Source of the DNA: JALZAH01 sp051000755
GTDB taxonomy: Bacteria; Actinomycetota; Acidimicrobiia; Acidimicrobiales; Palsa-688
DNA: 24,687 nt
Direction: 5' to 3'
NCBI GenBank assembly: GCA_051000755.1
Contig: JBPCNZ010000030.1
Span: 1 to 24,687 of the forward strand
Shown here one piece after another: positions 1 to 7,703 of the stretch. The stretch's first letter is position 1; each line of letters begins with the position of its first letter. The notes beneath the pieces are model-generated. The model saw only the letters and a list, made by a program, of their open reading frames with translations. It was not told the origin of the DNA and made no database searches. Position numbers and translations under genes: made by a program.

Positions 1-1
1 G

Positions 2-37
2 GGCCACAAAGTCACCCTCGAACCCGTCGCAGCCTGA
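2..37 (+). CDS. Possible C-terminal tail of an upstream gene (partial)
   Basis: Reading from base 2, eleven codons (GHKVTLEPVAA) run to a TGA at 35-37. Codon choice fits the window reasonably well, and the bases that follow (38-122) are C-rich and show no convincing coding signal. The tail would belong to a plus-strand gene entering from the left and converging on the glycosyltransferase gene. The piece is too short to identify a family, and it may be chance. Confidence 0.25.
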   Translation, partial: GHKVTLEPVAA

Positions 38-122
38 ACCCAACGACGACCCCAAAACCCAGAACCGACCCCCACCCTGCTCCGTCGCGCCCCATCGCGA
101 AGCACTCACGACGATTCACACC

Positions 123-1199
123 TCAGCGGCGGGGCCATCCCGCCTCGTCGATGAGCTCGGCCAGGCGGGCGACGAGTCGGTCCAGGCCCAGGTGCTCGAC
201 CACCACCCGGCGGTTGTGGTCGAGCAGGGCTCCGTCGGGCGCGGCCAGGAAGGCGGCCAGCTCGTCGGGTGCTGCGGTGTCGAACCACCGGAAGCCGTAC
301 CTGGCCACCAGCTCCGCCCCCACCGGATAGGGGCCGACGGCTACGGGCTTGCGGAACAGCGACGCCTCGACCGGCGGGTTGCCGAATCCCTCCCAGGTCG
401 AGGGGAACACCACCGCGTCGCAGGCGGCATAGGCGTGCTCGACCCCGCGACCGGCCACCATCGGCGCCACCGAGCCTCGCCGCACCGGGACACGGGCGCC
501 GGCCAGGATCCCTTCCAGGGCCGGCCCGTAACCCTCCTCGGCGGCCCCGAGAAGCCAGAACCACCCGCCCATCTGCTCGGCGACAGCCAAGCCCCGGGCC
601 ACGTCCTTGCGGGCGATGGCCCGGGCCGGCTGGAGGATGACGAGCACCTCAGGGCCCGCGCCCAGCGCCGACCTGGTGGTCTCGCGGTCCCCGGGGCGGG
701 CGGAGGTGTCGAAGCTGTTGGGGATGGTCACGGCCTCGATGCCCCGCTCGACGAGTTGGCGGTGCGACAGGTCGTTGATGGTCACGTGCACCCAGGCCGG
801 GTCGTCCGGCGGCGGGGGGGCGTTTCGGAACCGGGCTCGTTGCCAGGGCAGATCGTGGTGGTGGAGCACGGCCGGTCGCCCGGCCAGCACCGCCGCGGTG
901 GTGGCGGAGGCGGCCGGGTTGAGGGGAAGTGAGCACAGGTTCTCGACCACGACCAGCCCGCTGTCGCCCAGAGCCCGGAGCAGCTCGTCGGCGGGCAGGG
1001 GCGGCGGGGTCGCCCCTCCCAGCTCGGCGCCGGCTCCCAGGCCCGGCAGGATCACGTCGGCGGTCCCGCCGCCGGCGATGGTGCGGATCCGGTATCCGAG
1101 CGCCTGGAGGGCCGTCGCCCACTTGGCTGCCTCCACCGACACACCGTCAGGACCACCGAGGCGGAACGACAGAACGCTGATCAGGTCGGGGTCGGCCAT
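123..1199 (-). CDS. GT-B fold glycosyltransferase (GT4-like)
   Basis: A 358-residue protein that probably transfers a sugar from a nucleotide-sugar donor to a glycan or lipid acceptor at the cytoplasmic face; substrate unknown. The N-terminal half is a Rossmann-like acceptor domain (VLSFRLGGPDGVSVEAAKWA near the start, VTIPNSFD about residue 160). The C-terminal half carries the donor-site signature STWEGFGNPPVEA, which has the E-x7-E spacing typical of GT4 enzymes, followed by KPVAVGPYPVGAEL. The ATG at 1199 was chosen because the family begins there; the frame stays open upstream to about 1733, but that stretch lies across the DUF5317 gene and is low-complexity Arg/Gly/Pro. The start overlaps the 3' end of the DUF5317 gene by 19 nt, with GGAG about 11 nt upstream, so the two are probably co-transcribed and translationally coupled. 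Confidence 0.85.
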   Translation of the reverse strand: MADPDLISVLSFRLGGPDGVSVEAAKWATALQALGYRIRTIAGGGTADVILPGLGAGAELGGATPPPLPADELLRALGDSGLVVVENLCSLPLNPAASATTAAVLAGRPAVLHHHDLPWQRARFRNAPPPPDDPAWVHVTINDLSHRQLVERGIEAVTIPNSFDTSARPGDRETTRSALGAGPEVLVILQPARAIARKDVARGLAVAEQMGGWFWLLGAAEEGYGPALEGILAGARVPVRRGSVAPMVAGRGVEHAYAACDAVVFPSTWEGFGNPPVEASLFRKPVAVGPYPVGAELVARYGFRWFDTAAPDELAAFLAAPDGALLDHNRRVVVEHLGLDRLVARLAELIDEAGWPRR

Positions 1200-1900
1200 G
1201 AACGCACCAGCTCCGCCATGCTCCGCCTCGGGGCGGGCGGGCCCACGGGCGCTACCGCGTACCAACGCCGGACCCACGTGGCCCGCCGCCGCCGCGGCCG
1301 GCGAACCAGGTTGGCGGCCACGTCGGCCACCCCGACGAAGAGGATCAGGTCGCCGATGGACAGGACCTGGTGGACCGCGCCCACCGGCAGGCGGTCGTCG
1401 AGGAAGGTGCCTTGGTCCCCACCCGTCTCGAGATGGTGGCGTCGGCCATAACCGATGGCGGCCAGCTGATCCGGGGCGGCGATGCCGGCCCGGACCACGG
1501 CGGCGGGATGCACGGGCATCCCCCCGTCGACGGTGATCACGGCCAGGTTGGCGATCAGCCCCACGGCCACCACGCCCATCCCGACGAGGAGGATGTTGCG
1601 GCCCACGAACACCAGGAGGCACCCGTAGGCGGCCAGGAGGACGACGGTGCCCCATCCGGCAAGGTGCCAGCGGTCGGCGGCCGCCTGGCCCACGACACCG
1701 GGCGCGAGGAGCCACCACGAGCGCAGCCGCCACGTGGCCAGATGGCGGACATCGCCCCCGAGGACCAGGCCGATGACGCCGCCGAGGACAAGAGCGAGAG
1801 CGCTGAGCGGCACTCGGTCGACGCTACCGTTGATCCTCGCCACGGGACGCGGATGGGCGGCGCCGGGGGCCGCTGTCGCCAGGCGCCACCCTGCTGTCAT
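1181..1900 (-). CDS. DUF5317 family integral membrane protein
   Basis: A 239-residue membrane protein of unknown function. Hydrophobic helices include LSALALVLGGVIGLVLGG, WWLLAPGVVGQAAADRW, GTVVLLAAYGCLLVFVG and GMGVVAVGLIANLAVI. The C-terminal part shows the DUF5317 pattern: GGMPVHPAA, then HHLETGGDQGTFLDDRLPV, then a final helix VLSIGDLILFVGVADVAANL. The first 29 residues are not membrane-like and do not resemble the family's usual N-terminus, so translation may begin at the GTG at 1813, giving about 210 residues and leaving room for a divergent promoter; neither start has a clear Shine-Dalgarno. Only 14 nt separate the longer start from ccdA on the other strand. The downstream partner is the glycosyltransferase, which overlaps it by 19 nt. 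Confidence 0.8.
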   Translation of the reverse strand: MTAGWRLATAAPGAAHPRPVARINGSVDRVPLSALALVLGGVIGLVLGGDVRHLATWRLRSWWLLAPGVVGQAAADRWHLAGWGTVVLLAAYGCLLVFVGRNILLVGMGVVAVGLIANLAVITVDGGMPVHPAAVVRAGIAAPDQLAAIGYGRRHHLETGGDQGTFLDDRLPVGAVHQVLSIGDLILFVGVADVAANLVRRPRRRRATWVRRWYAVAPVGPPAPRRSMAELVRSWPTPT

Positions 1901-1914
1901 GATGGGCGGCGCTG

Positions 1915-2679
1915 ATGGACGGCAACCACCTCATCCTCCACTCGCCGATCGGCTTCGTCGTGGCGTTCGGCGCCGGCATCATCTCGTTCCTCTCGCCTTG
2001 CGTTCTGCCGCTCGTTCCCTCCTATCTGTCGATGATGTCGGGGGTCGGGACCGCCGAGCTGCAGGTGGCGTCGGGGCCGAACCAGCGCCGTCTGGTGCTG
2101 TCCGCCCTCGCCTTCGTCGGTGGCTTCACCGTGGTCTTCGCCGCCTTGGAAGCGACTGCCTCCGGCCTCGGTTCCACCCTGCAGACCCACCAGCAGGCTC
2201 TCAACCGGGTCGCCGGAGCGGTGATCGTGGTGATGGGTTTGGCCTTCGCCGGACTGGTCCGTCCCCGGGTCCTCACGACCGAGCGTCGGTGGCATGTGCT
2301 GCCGTCCCGCCTCGGGCCGTGGGCCGCGCCGGTGATGGGCATGGCGTTCGCCTTTGGGTGGACGCCCTGCATCGGCCCGGCGCTGGCGGCCGTGCTCAGC
2401 CTGGCCGCCGACAGCCACACCCTGGTGCGCGGCGAGGCCATGCTGGTCGCCTACTCGCTCGGGCTCGGGGTTCCCTTCGTAGCCGCCGGATTCGCCTTCG
2501 GACGGCTGAGCGGTGTCTTCGGCTTCGCCCGCCGGCACGCCCGGGCCATCAACGTGGTCTCGGGGCTCGTGCTCGCCGCTCTCGGTGTCCTGCTCCTCAC
2601 CAACGACCTGCATGTCCTCTCGACGTGGTTCGGCAACGTCCTCAACGACGTCGGCCTCGGACGCCTGTCCACGGTGTGA
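1915..2679 (+). CDS. ccdA: Cytochrome c biogenesis protein CcdA
   Basis: A 254-residue, six-helix protein that carries reducing equivalents from cytoplasmic thioredoxin across the membrane to extracytoplasmic thiol proteins, here most plausibly CcmG and CcmH. The two redox cysteines sit in the conserved contexts FLSPCVLPLVPSYLS (C29, helix 1) and FGWTPCIGPALAAV (C152, helix 4), as in the CcdA/short DsbD family. Remaining helices include LVLSALAFVGGFTVVFAAL, AGAVIVVMGLAFAGLV and a terminal VVSGLVLAALGVLLLTND. It is the first gene of the cytochrome c maturation locus but is separated from ccmA by 98 nt, unlike the near-continuous overlaps downstream. No strong Shine-Dalgarno precedes the ATG. 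The last codons run into a short tandem repeat. Confidence 0.93.
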   Translation: MDGNHLILHSPIGFVVAFGAGIISFLSPCVLPLVPSYLSMMSGVGTAELQVASGPNQRRLVLSALAFVGGFTVVFAALEATASGLGSTLQTHQQALNRVAGAVIVVMGLAFAGLVRPRVLTTERRWHVLPSRLGPWAAPVMGMAFAFGWTPCIGPALAAVLSLAADSHTLVRGEAMLVAYSLGLGVPFVAAGFAFGRLSGVFGFARRHARAINVVSGLVLAALGVLLLTNDLHVLSTWFGNVLNDVGLGRLSTV

Positions 2680-2715
2680 CCGACCACGGTGTGACAGGCC
2701 ACCGTGTGACGGGCG
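2671..2715 (+). repeat. Three tandem 15-bp imperfect direct repeats at the ccdA 3' end
   Basis: Units are acggtgtgaccgacc (2671-2685), acggtgtgacaggcc (2686-2700) and accgtgtgacgggcg (2701-2715). The first unit contains the ccdA stop codon and each unit repeats the GTGTGAC core, so every copy carries an in-frame TGA. A related GTGAC/CACGGTG core recurs in the 12146-12196 repeat. Function unknown; it could be slippage-derived or a binding site. Confidence 0.7.
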
Positions 2716-2758
2716 TCGGGGCGGTCCGCCCGGATGGCAGTAGCGGGTGGCACCCCAG

Positions 2759-2764
2759 TAGCGT
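2759..2764 (+). promoter_or_regulatory. Possible -10 element for ccmA
   Basis: TAGCGT lies 10 nt before a GTG (2775) that is immediately followed by the chosen ATG (2778). The spacing would give a very short or absent leader, in keeping with the lack of a Shine-Dalgarno sequence. No -35 is recognisable; this is a weak candidate. Confidence 0.2.
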
Positions 2765-2777
2765 TGCGGCGGTCGTG

Positions 2778-3488
2778 ATGGGTCCTGCGATCCGCTTCCG
2801 CTCAGCCGTCGCCCTCGTGGGTCGGTTCCCCGTCCTGGCCGGCGTCGATCTCGACGTGGCCAGGGGTGAGGTCGTGCTGCTCCAGGGGGCCAACGGGGCC
2901 GGCAAGACCAGCCTCCTGCGGGCCTGCGCCGGCCTGTTGCGCATCGTCTCGGGGTCGGCGGAGGTCCTGGGCGCCGACGTGAGCACCGACCCCCGGGCCG
3001 TGCGGCGCCAGACCGGTCTCTACGGCCACAACACCGCCCTCTACGACGACCTGAGCGTGACCGACAACGTCCGCTTCGCCCTGCGCGCCGCCCGGGGCCC
3101 GGTGGCCGGCATCGACGCCGCTCTCGACACCCTGGGGCTGAGCGGGAGGCTGCGGCGAGCCTCCGTCTCGTCGTTGTCCGCCGGCCAAAGGCGCCGGGCC
3201 GCCCTCGCCATCCTGGTCGCTCGTGATCCGGGCCTGTGGCTGCTCGACGAGCCCCACGCCGGGCTCGACGCCGAGCACCGCGACCTCCTCGACCGGCTGG
3301 TTCGGGCCGCCGCCAGCCGAGGGGCGACCGTGGTCATGGCCTCCCACGAGCAGGACCGGGCCCGCCTCCTCGCCGATCGGACGGTCACCGTTGCGGGCGG
3401 GATGGTGCTCCCCGAGCCGAGCGAGGCGACCGCGACCGCCGCCACCACCGCCGACCGGCAGCGGGTGGAGGCTTCCGGTGTGGGCTGA
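2778..3488 (+). CDS. ccmA: Heme exporter ATP-binding protein CcmA
   Basis: A 236-residue ABC ATPase that with CcmB drives the CcmABCD complex, releasing heme-loaded CcmE from CcmC. Visible motifs in order: Walker A GANGAGKTS (about residue 38), Q-loop region RRQTGLYGHNTALYDDLSV, ABC signature LSAGQRRRAALA, Walker B LWLLDEPHAGLD and the H-loop histidine in VVMASHEQ. The DEPHAGLD wording and single-domain length match CcmA rather than a generic transporter ATPase, and the neighbours settle it. The ATG at 2778 (or the adjacent GTG at 2775) puts the first strand at the usual distance from Walker A; the frame is open far upstream across ccdA, but that is a shadow. The C-terminal tail is rich in Ala and Thr. 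It overlaps ccmB by 11 nt. Confidence 0.93.
   Translation: MGPAIRFRSAVALVGRFPVLAGVDLDVARGEVVLLQGANGAGKTSLLRACAGLLRIVSGSAEVLGADVSTDPRAVRRQTGLYGHNTALYDDLSVTDNVRFALRAARGPVAGIDAALDTLGLSGRLRRASVSSLSAGQRRRAALAILVARDPGLWLLDEPHAGLDAEHRDLLDRLVRAAASRGATVVMASHEQDRARLLADRTVTVAGGMVLPEPSEATATAATTADRQRVEASGVG
3467..3471 (+). promoter_or_regulatory. Shine-Dalgarno that fixes the ccmB start
   Basis: GGAGG lies 6 nt before the GTG at 3478, inside the end of ccmA. It selects that GTG over earlier in-frame start codons and implies translational coupling. Confidence 0.7.
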
Positions 3489-4146
3489 CGCCGCCCTGGT
3501 GGCGGGCAAGGACCTGCGCGTCGAGGTTCGGTCGCGGGTGACGACCAACCAGGTCGCCCCTTACGCCCTGGTGGTGCTCGTCCTCTTCGGCTTCGCCTTC
3601 GACCAGGACCGCTCCCTGCTGACCCGGTCCGCTCCAGGCCTGTTCTGGATGACGGTCCTGCTGTGCTCACTGCTCGCCGTGCAGCGCAGCTTCGCCGTGG
3701 AGGCCGCGGACGGCGCTCGCGACGGTCTGCGGATGTCGGGTCTCGACCCAGCCGGGATCTTCCTGGGCAAGGCGGTGGCCATCGCCGCCGAGCTGGTCGT
3801 CCTCGAGGTCCTGCTCGGCGCCGGGATCGTCGTGCTCTACGGCACGACCCTGCACGACCCGCTGCTGCTGGTCGCCACCGCGGTGGTGGCCACCGTGGGC
3901 CTGGCCGGGGCCGGCACCCTCTACGGGGTCATGGCCTCGGGGCTGCGGGTCCGCGAGACCCTCCTGCCACTGCTCGTGCTGCCCGTCGTGGCCCCGGTGC
4001 TGCTGGGGGCCACCGAGGCGTGGAGGGTGGCCCTCGGTCTCTCGGCCGATGACGGCTGGCGGTGGCTGGCCCTGTTGGTCAGCTTCGCGGTCATCTACGT
4101 GACGTTGGGGGTCTTGGCCTTCGGGGCCTTGTTGGAGGAAGCATGA
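3478..4146 (+). CDS. ccmB: Heme exporter membrane protein CcmB
   Basis: A 222-residue, six-helix permease that pairs with CcmA in the CcmABCD complex of System I cytochrome c maturation. The N-terminal cytoplasmic stretch KDLRVEVRSR is the characteristic CcmB opening (a K-D-L-x-x-E-x-R-x-R pattern), followed by helix 1 VAPYALVVLVLFGFAF. Then come FWMTVLLCSLLAVQRSFAVE, a cytoplasmic loop with DGLRMSGLDPAGIFLGK and several hydrophobic helices ending in FAVIYVTLGVLAFGALLEEA. Length is normal for the family. The GTG start is supported by GGAGG 6 nt upstream. The gene begins within ccmA (11-nt overlap) and ends with an ATGA overlap into ccmC. Confidence 0.93.
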   Translation: MWADAALVAGKDLRVEVRSRVTTNQVAPYALVVLVLFGFAFDQDRSLLTRSAPGLFWMTVLLCSLLAVQRSFAVEAADGARDGLRMSGLDPAGIFLGKAVAIAAELVVLEVLLGAGIVVLYGTTLHDPLLLVATAVVATVGLAGAGTLYGVMASGLRVRETLLPLLVLPVVAPVLLGATEAWRVALGLSADDGWRWLALLVSFAVIYVTLGVLAFGALLEEA

Positions 4147-4946
4147 GCACAAACCGCCGGGCCTCGACCGCCACTCGCACGACGCGCCTGATCGGTGTCG
4201 CCGCCTTGGTGGCCGTCGCCGCCACGGCCTATCTGGGCCTGGTCGTCTCTCCCCCCGACGTGACCCAGGGGGAGCTGGTCCGGCTCATCTACGTCCATCC
4301 GGCCGTCGCCACCTGCTGCTACGTGGGCTTCGGTCTCTGCGCCCTCGCCAGCCTGGCCTATCTGTGGCCCCGCACCAGGAGCCGGCGCTGGGATGCCCTG
4401 GCCGGGGCGTCCGCCGAGGTCGGGGAGGTCTTCTGCGCCATCACCCTGGCCACCGGTTCCATCTGGGGCCGGGGGTCGTGGGGGGTGTGGTGGACGTGGG
4501 ACGCCCGTCTGACCCTCACCGCCCTGCTCTTCGCCGTCTTCGCCGGGTACCTGGCTCTGCGCCGGACCGGCGGTGACCCGGCCGGGCGGGCCAAACGGGC
4601 GGCCCTCACCGCCATCGGCTGCGCCTTGATCATCCCCGTCGACCACTACGCCACCACCTGGTGGAAGACCCTCCACCAAGGGAACACGCTGGTGCGCACC
4701 AACCCCCTCATCCACGGGTGGCAGCTGGCCACCATGGGCCTGTCGTTCGTGGCGTTCGGGCTCGTCCTGACCTGGCTGCTCATCCACCGCTACCGCCTCG
4801 AGTTGCTCGAGGACCGCTTCGAGTCCGACGGGTTCGCCGACGCCATCGAGGCCCGCCGGGCCGAGGCCGTCCCGACCCGCCCCGTCGTGTCCCGGCCTCC
4901 GTCGGTCCCGATCCCGGTCGCCCCGCAGCGGGCGGTGCGGCCATGA
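4143..4946 (+). CDS. ccmC: Heme handling protein CcmC
   Basis: A 267-residue membrane protein of the heme-handling family that loads heme onto CcmE. The tryptophan-rich WWD signature is present as GSWGVWWTWDARLT (about 111-124). The flanking axial histidines expected for CcmC are H52 (IYVHPAVATCC) and H168 (PVDHYATTWWKTLHQG). Six helices are recognisable. GGAGGA at 4134-4139 supports the ATG at 4143, which overlaps the ccmB stop as ATGA. The C-terminal 40 residues after the last helix are hydrophilic and Pro/Arg-rich, a modest extension compared with proteobacterial CcmC. Its stop overlaps ccmD in another ATGA. The family also contains CcsA/CcsB, but the order and the neighbouring CcmA, B, D and E genes make CcmC the correct call. 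Confidence 0.93.
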   Translation: MSTNRRASTATRTTRLIGVAALVAVAATAYLGLVVSPPDVTQGELVRLIYVHPAVATCCYVGFGLCALASLAYLWPRTRSRRWDALAGASAEVGEVFCAITLATGSIWGRGSWGVWWTWDARLTLTALLFAVFAGYLALRRTGGDPAGRAKRAALTAIGCALIIPVDHYATTWWKTLHQGNTLVRTNPLIHGWQLATMGLSFVAFGLVLTWLLIHRYRLELLEDRFESDGFADAIEARRAEAVPTRPVVSRPPSVPIPVAPQRAVRP

Positions 4947-5071
4947 ACGGCTACGTCGCCGGCGGCTACGGCGTCACCGCGTTGATCATCGTGGCCTACG
5001 CGTGGCGGACCATACGCCGGGGGCGGAACCTGTCGCAGTCCCTCCCCGACGAGGAGCCGACGTGTCGCTAG
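4943..5071 (+). CDS. ccmD: Small membrane protein CcmD
   Basis: A 42-residue protein with one hydrophobic helix (about GGYGVTALIIVAYAW) followed by a basic segment RTIRRGR and an acidic tail. This is the CcmD architecture: a small tether that stabilises the CcmABC-CcmE interaction and assists release of holo-CcmE. Sequence conservation in the family is low, so the call rests on size, topology and its exact position between ccmC and ccmE. It starts in an ATGA overlap with ccmC and overlaps the ccmE start by 10 nt. Confidence 0.8.
   Translation: MNGYVAGGYGVTALIIVAYAWRTIRRGRNLSQSLPDEEPTCR
5051..5056 (+). promoter_or_regulatory. Shine-Dalgarno that fixes the ccmE start
   Basis: GAGGAG lies 5 nt before the GTG at 5062, within ccmD. 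It favours this start over an ATG 60 nt upstream that would lie deep inside ccmD. Confidence 0.65.
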
Positions 5072-5586
5072 ACGTCAGCGGCACCGGAACCCAGGCCGAC
5101 CGCTCAGGCGAGGCGTCCACCACCTCGGGGGGCGCCATTGCCCAACCTCTGACCCGTCGCCGCCTCCTCGGCTCCCGCCGCCGCCAGATCGTCGCCGGGG
5201 TGGTCATCCTGGCGGCGCTGGCCTTCCTCGCCGTGCAGGGACTCTCCAACGCCACCGTCTTCTTCAAGACCGCCGACCAGGCTGTCGCCGGCCGGGCCAG
5301 CCTCGGCACCAAGGTGTTCCGCATCGAAGGCACGGTCGACAACGACGTGACCCGGGTCGGCCAGACCGTGCGCTTCGACCTGACCGCCAACGGGGTCACC
5401 GTGCCTGTCGTCGACACCGGATCGCCGCCCGAGTTGTTCAAGCCGGGCATCCCCGTGGTCCTCGAAGGCCACTGGCAGGGCGCGGTGTACGCCAGCGATC
5501 AGATCATGGTCAAGCACACCGCCAGCTACACCGAAGCCCATCCCAACCGGCTGAAGCCCCAGCCCGTCCCCGGGACCACGCCTTGA
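5062..5586 (+). CDS. ccmE: Heme chaperone CcmE
   Basis: A 174-residue membrane-anchored periplasmic-type chaperone that binds heme covalently and passes it to CcmF. After a hydrophilic N-terminal stretch of about 40 residues comes a single anchor (QIVAGVVILAALAFLAVQGL, about 42-61), then the OB-fold domain with FRIEGTVDND, VRFDLTANG and PVVLEGHW. The heme-binding histidine is H152 in KHTASY, followed at the conserved spacing by Y156. This is the classical His-type CcmE rather than the Cys variant known from some other lineages. The GTG start has GAGGAG 5 nt upstream and overlaps ccmD by 10 nt. The stop overlaps the ccmF TTG start. Confidence 0.93.
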   Translation: MSLDVSGTGTQADRSGEASTTSGGAIAQPLTRRRLLGSRRRQIVAGVVILAALAFLAVQGLSNATVFFKTADQAVAGRASLGTKVFRIEGTVDNDVTRVGQTVRFDLTANGVTVPVVDTGSPPELFKPGIPVVLEGHWQGAVYASDQIMVKHTASYTEAHPNRLKPQPVPGTTP

Positions 5587-7703
5587 ACGCCGCCCTGGGA
5601 GAGAGTGCCGTCCTCCTCTCCCTCCTCGGCGCCGTGGCTGGCATCGTCACCATCGTCCTTGGCCTGGTCAAGGGTCGCCCCAGCCTGGTCCGCATCGGGC
5701 GCAGCTACACGTGGGTGATCCTCCTCGGCGCCGTGATCGCCACCATCGCCATGCAGCGAGCCCTGATCGGCCACGACTTCTCGCTGTCGTATGTTGCCCA
5801 CAACGACAGCCGGGAGACGCCACTGCTGTTCCGGGTCACGGCCATGTGGTCGGCGCTGGAAGGCTCCATCCTCCTGTGGTCGCTCATCCTGGCCGGCTAC
5901 CTCACGGCCGTGGCCATCCATTTCCGCAAGCGCATCCACGAGCCCATCGTGGGCTGGGCCACCGCCGTCGGTTTCGCGGTCGCCGCCTTCTTCTTCGGGC
6001 TGATGCTCACCGTGTCCAACCCGTTCTCGACGGTCACCGGAGCGCTCCCGACGGACGGACCGGGTCCCGACCCCCTGTTGCAGAACCACATCCTGGTGGC
6101 GTTCCATCCCCCCATCCTCTACTTGGGCCTGGTCGGCTTCACCGTCCCGTTCTGCTTCGCGGTGGCCAGCCTCATCACCGGGCGGGTCGGCGAGGGATGG
6201 ATGGCCGAGACCCGGCGGTGGACCCTGTTCGCGTGGGCGTTCCTCTCCGGTGGGATCGTGCTCGGAGCGTGGTGGAGCTACCAGGTCCTCGGCTGGGGTG
6301 GGTACTGGGCGTGGGATCCGGTCGAGAACGCCGCCTTCATCCCCTGGCTCACCGCCACCGCCTACCTGCACTCGGTCATGGTCCAGCAACGGCGCGGCAT
6401 GCTGCGGGTCTGGAACCTGTCGCTGATCATGGCCACGTTCAGCTTGACCATCCTGGGGACCTTCCTCACCCGTTCGGGCGTCCTCGAGTCGGTGCACTCC
6501 TTCTCGGTGTCGAGCATCGGCCCGGTGCTCCTCGGCTTCTTCGGCCTCGTCGTCGCCTCCGCCGTCGGCCTGTTGATGTGGCGGGGGGACCGGTTGCGCT
6601 CCCCCGGCCGCATCGATTCGCCGCTGTCGCGCGAGGGTGCCTTCCTGGCCAACAACCTGCTGTTCGGGGCCTTCGCCGTGGTGGTCCTGCTCGGCACCGT
6701 GTTCCCCCTCATCGCCCAAGCCGTCAACGGGGAGCAGATCACCGTCGGCGGACCGTACTTCGACAAGATGACCATGCCCATCGTGGTCTGTCTCCTGTTC
6801 CTGATGGCCATCGCCCCGGTGCTGCCGTGGCGCAAGGCGTCGGGGGAACTGTTGCGCCACCGGCTGGTGTGGCCGGCGGGCACGGCTGCGGTCGTGCTGG
6901 CGTTGTGCGTGATCGGCGGGGTGCGGGGGCTCAACCCGCTGCTGGCGTTCGCCCTGGGGGCGTTCGCCGCCGCCTCCGCTCTCCGCCAGTTGATCATCGC
7001 CGTGCACCGCACAGGTCGCCGGGGATTCGTCGGCCGGGTCAACGGCGGGATGATCGTCCACCTGGGCGTGATCATGATCGCCATCGCCTTCGCCGTCAGC
7101 CACTCGTTCGCCCACCAGCGGCAGGTGTCACTGCGCGCCGGGCAGAGCGCGACCGTCGGGGGCCACAGCGTCACGTTCCTCGGCGCCCAGACGGTTCGCT
7201 CGGCGCAGAAGACGTCGCTCGAGGCCCGGGTCAGCGTCGACCACGCCGGCGTCTACCGCCCGGCCATCTCCCAGTACCCGTTCGCCAACGACACGGTTGG
7301 CACCCCATCGGTGCGCTCCACGCCGCAGACGGACGTCTACCTGACCCTCGCTGCCCCACCTGATGGGAATGGCGTAGCCGTCATCGGCGTCATCGTCGAG
7401 CCGGGTGTCATGTGGGTGTGGGTCGGGGGTCTGGTCGTCATCGGCGGCACGGCCCTGGCCGCCTTCCCCGGCCGGCGCCGCCGACGTCCCACCGAACCTG
7501 TCTCCATGACCCCGGGCTCGGGGGCGGCGGGTTCTGGGGCTGGTTCTGGGGCGGCGGACGATCTCGATGATCCCGATGCCGGGGAGAGCGCCCATCCGGT
7601 GCCCGCAGGCGTCGGCGGCCTGTCCCGTTCGACCCGGCGACGCTCCAAGGTGGTGGGCCCGGTGAACGGGTCCGGCCCGAGTGCCGCCGGTGCTCCCGGA
7701 TGA
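5583..7703 (+). CDS. ccmF: Cytochrome c heme lyase subunit CcmF
   Basis: A 706-residue polytopic protein that takes heme from CcmE and, with CcmH and CcmI, ligates it to the CXXCH motif of apocytochrome c. The WWD-family signature appears as GWGGYWAWDPVENAAFIPWL (about 237-256). Conserved histidine contexts include VAFHPPILYLGLVGFTVPF and a later YLHSVMVQQRRGMLRVWN. More than a dozen helices are evident, with a large extracytoplasmic domain at about residues 510-600 (beginning HSFAHQRQVSLRAGQ) before the last helix. Start is a TTG in a TTGA overlap with ccmE; no good Shine-Dalgarno is visible, so re-initiation is likely. About 80 residues after the final helix form a low-complexity Gly/Ser/Ala and Arg-rich cytoplasmic tail. 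The stop overlaps ccmG as ATGA. Confidence 0.95.
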   Translation: MNAALGESAVLLSLLGAVAGIVTIVLGLVKGRPSLVRIGRSYTWVILLGAVIATIAMQRALIGHDFSLSYVAHNDSRETPLLFRVTAMWSALEGSILLWSLILAGYLTAVAIHFRKRIHEPIVGWATAVGFAVAAFFFGLMLTVSNPFSTVTGALPTDGPGPDPLLQNHILVAFHPPILYLGLVGFTVPFCFAVASLITGRVGEGWMAETRRWTLFAWAFLSGGIVLGAWWSYQVLGWGGYWAWDPVENAAFIPWLTATAYLHSVMVQQRRGMLRVWNLSLIMATFSLTILGTFLTRSGVLESVHSFSVSSIGPVLLGFFGLVVASAVGLLMWRGDRLRSPGRIDSPLSREGAFLANNLLFGAFAVVVLLGTVFPLIAQAVNGEQITVGGPYFDKMTMPIVVCLLFLMAIAPVLPWRKASGELLRHRLVWPAGTAAVVLALCVIGGVRGLNPLLAFALGAFAAASALRQLIIAVHRTGRRGFVGRVNGGMIVHLGVIMIAIAFAVSHSFAHQRQVSLRAGQSATVGGHSVTFLGAQTVRSAQKTSLEARVSVDHAGVYRPAISQYPFANDTVGTPSVRSTPQTDVYLTLAAPPDGNGVAVIGVIVEPGVMWVWVGGLVVIGGTALAAFPGRRRRRPTEPVSMTPGSGAAGSGAGSGAADDLDDPDAGESAHPVPAGVGGLSRSTRRRSKVVGPVNGSGPSAAGAPG

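Noticed and set aside
1200..1733. Longer N-terminus for the glycosyltransferase (536 residues)
   Set aside because: The extra 178 residues are Arg/Gly/Pro-rich and lie over the DUF5317 gene in another frame; the family N-terminus begins at 1199.
2738..2763. CAGTAGCG occurring twice 18 bp apart before ccmA
   Set aside because: Two 8-bp copies with partially different flanks are weak evidence and may be chance; recorded only because it overlaps the candidate -10.
1647..2777. A ccmA extension making a 613-residue protein
   Set aside because: The upstream part is out-of-frame read-through of ccdA and has no domain; CcmA is a single-domain ATPase of the observed 236 residues.
5526..7115. A 529-codon open frame on the minus strand opposite ccmF
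   Set aside because: It is a GC-driven shadow: low-complexity Gly/Asp/Gln/His/Arg content without recognisable motifs, fully antisense to a convincing CcmF.
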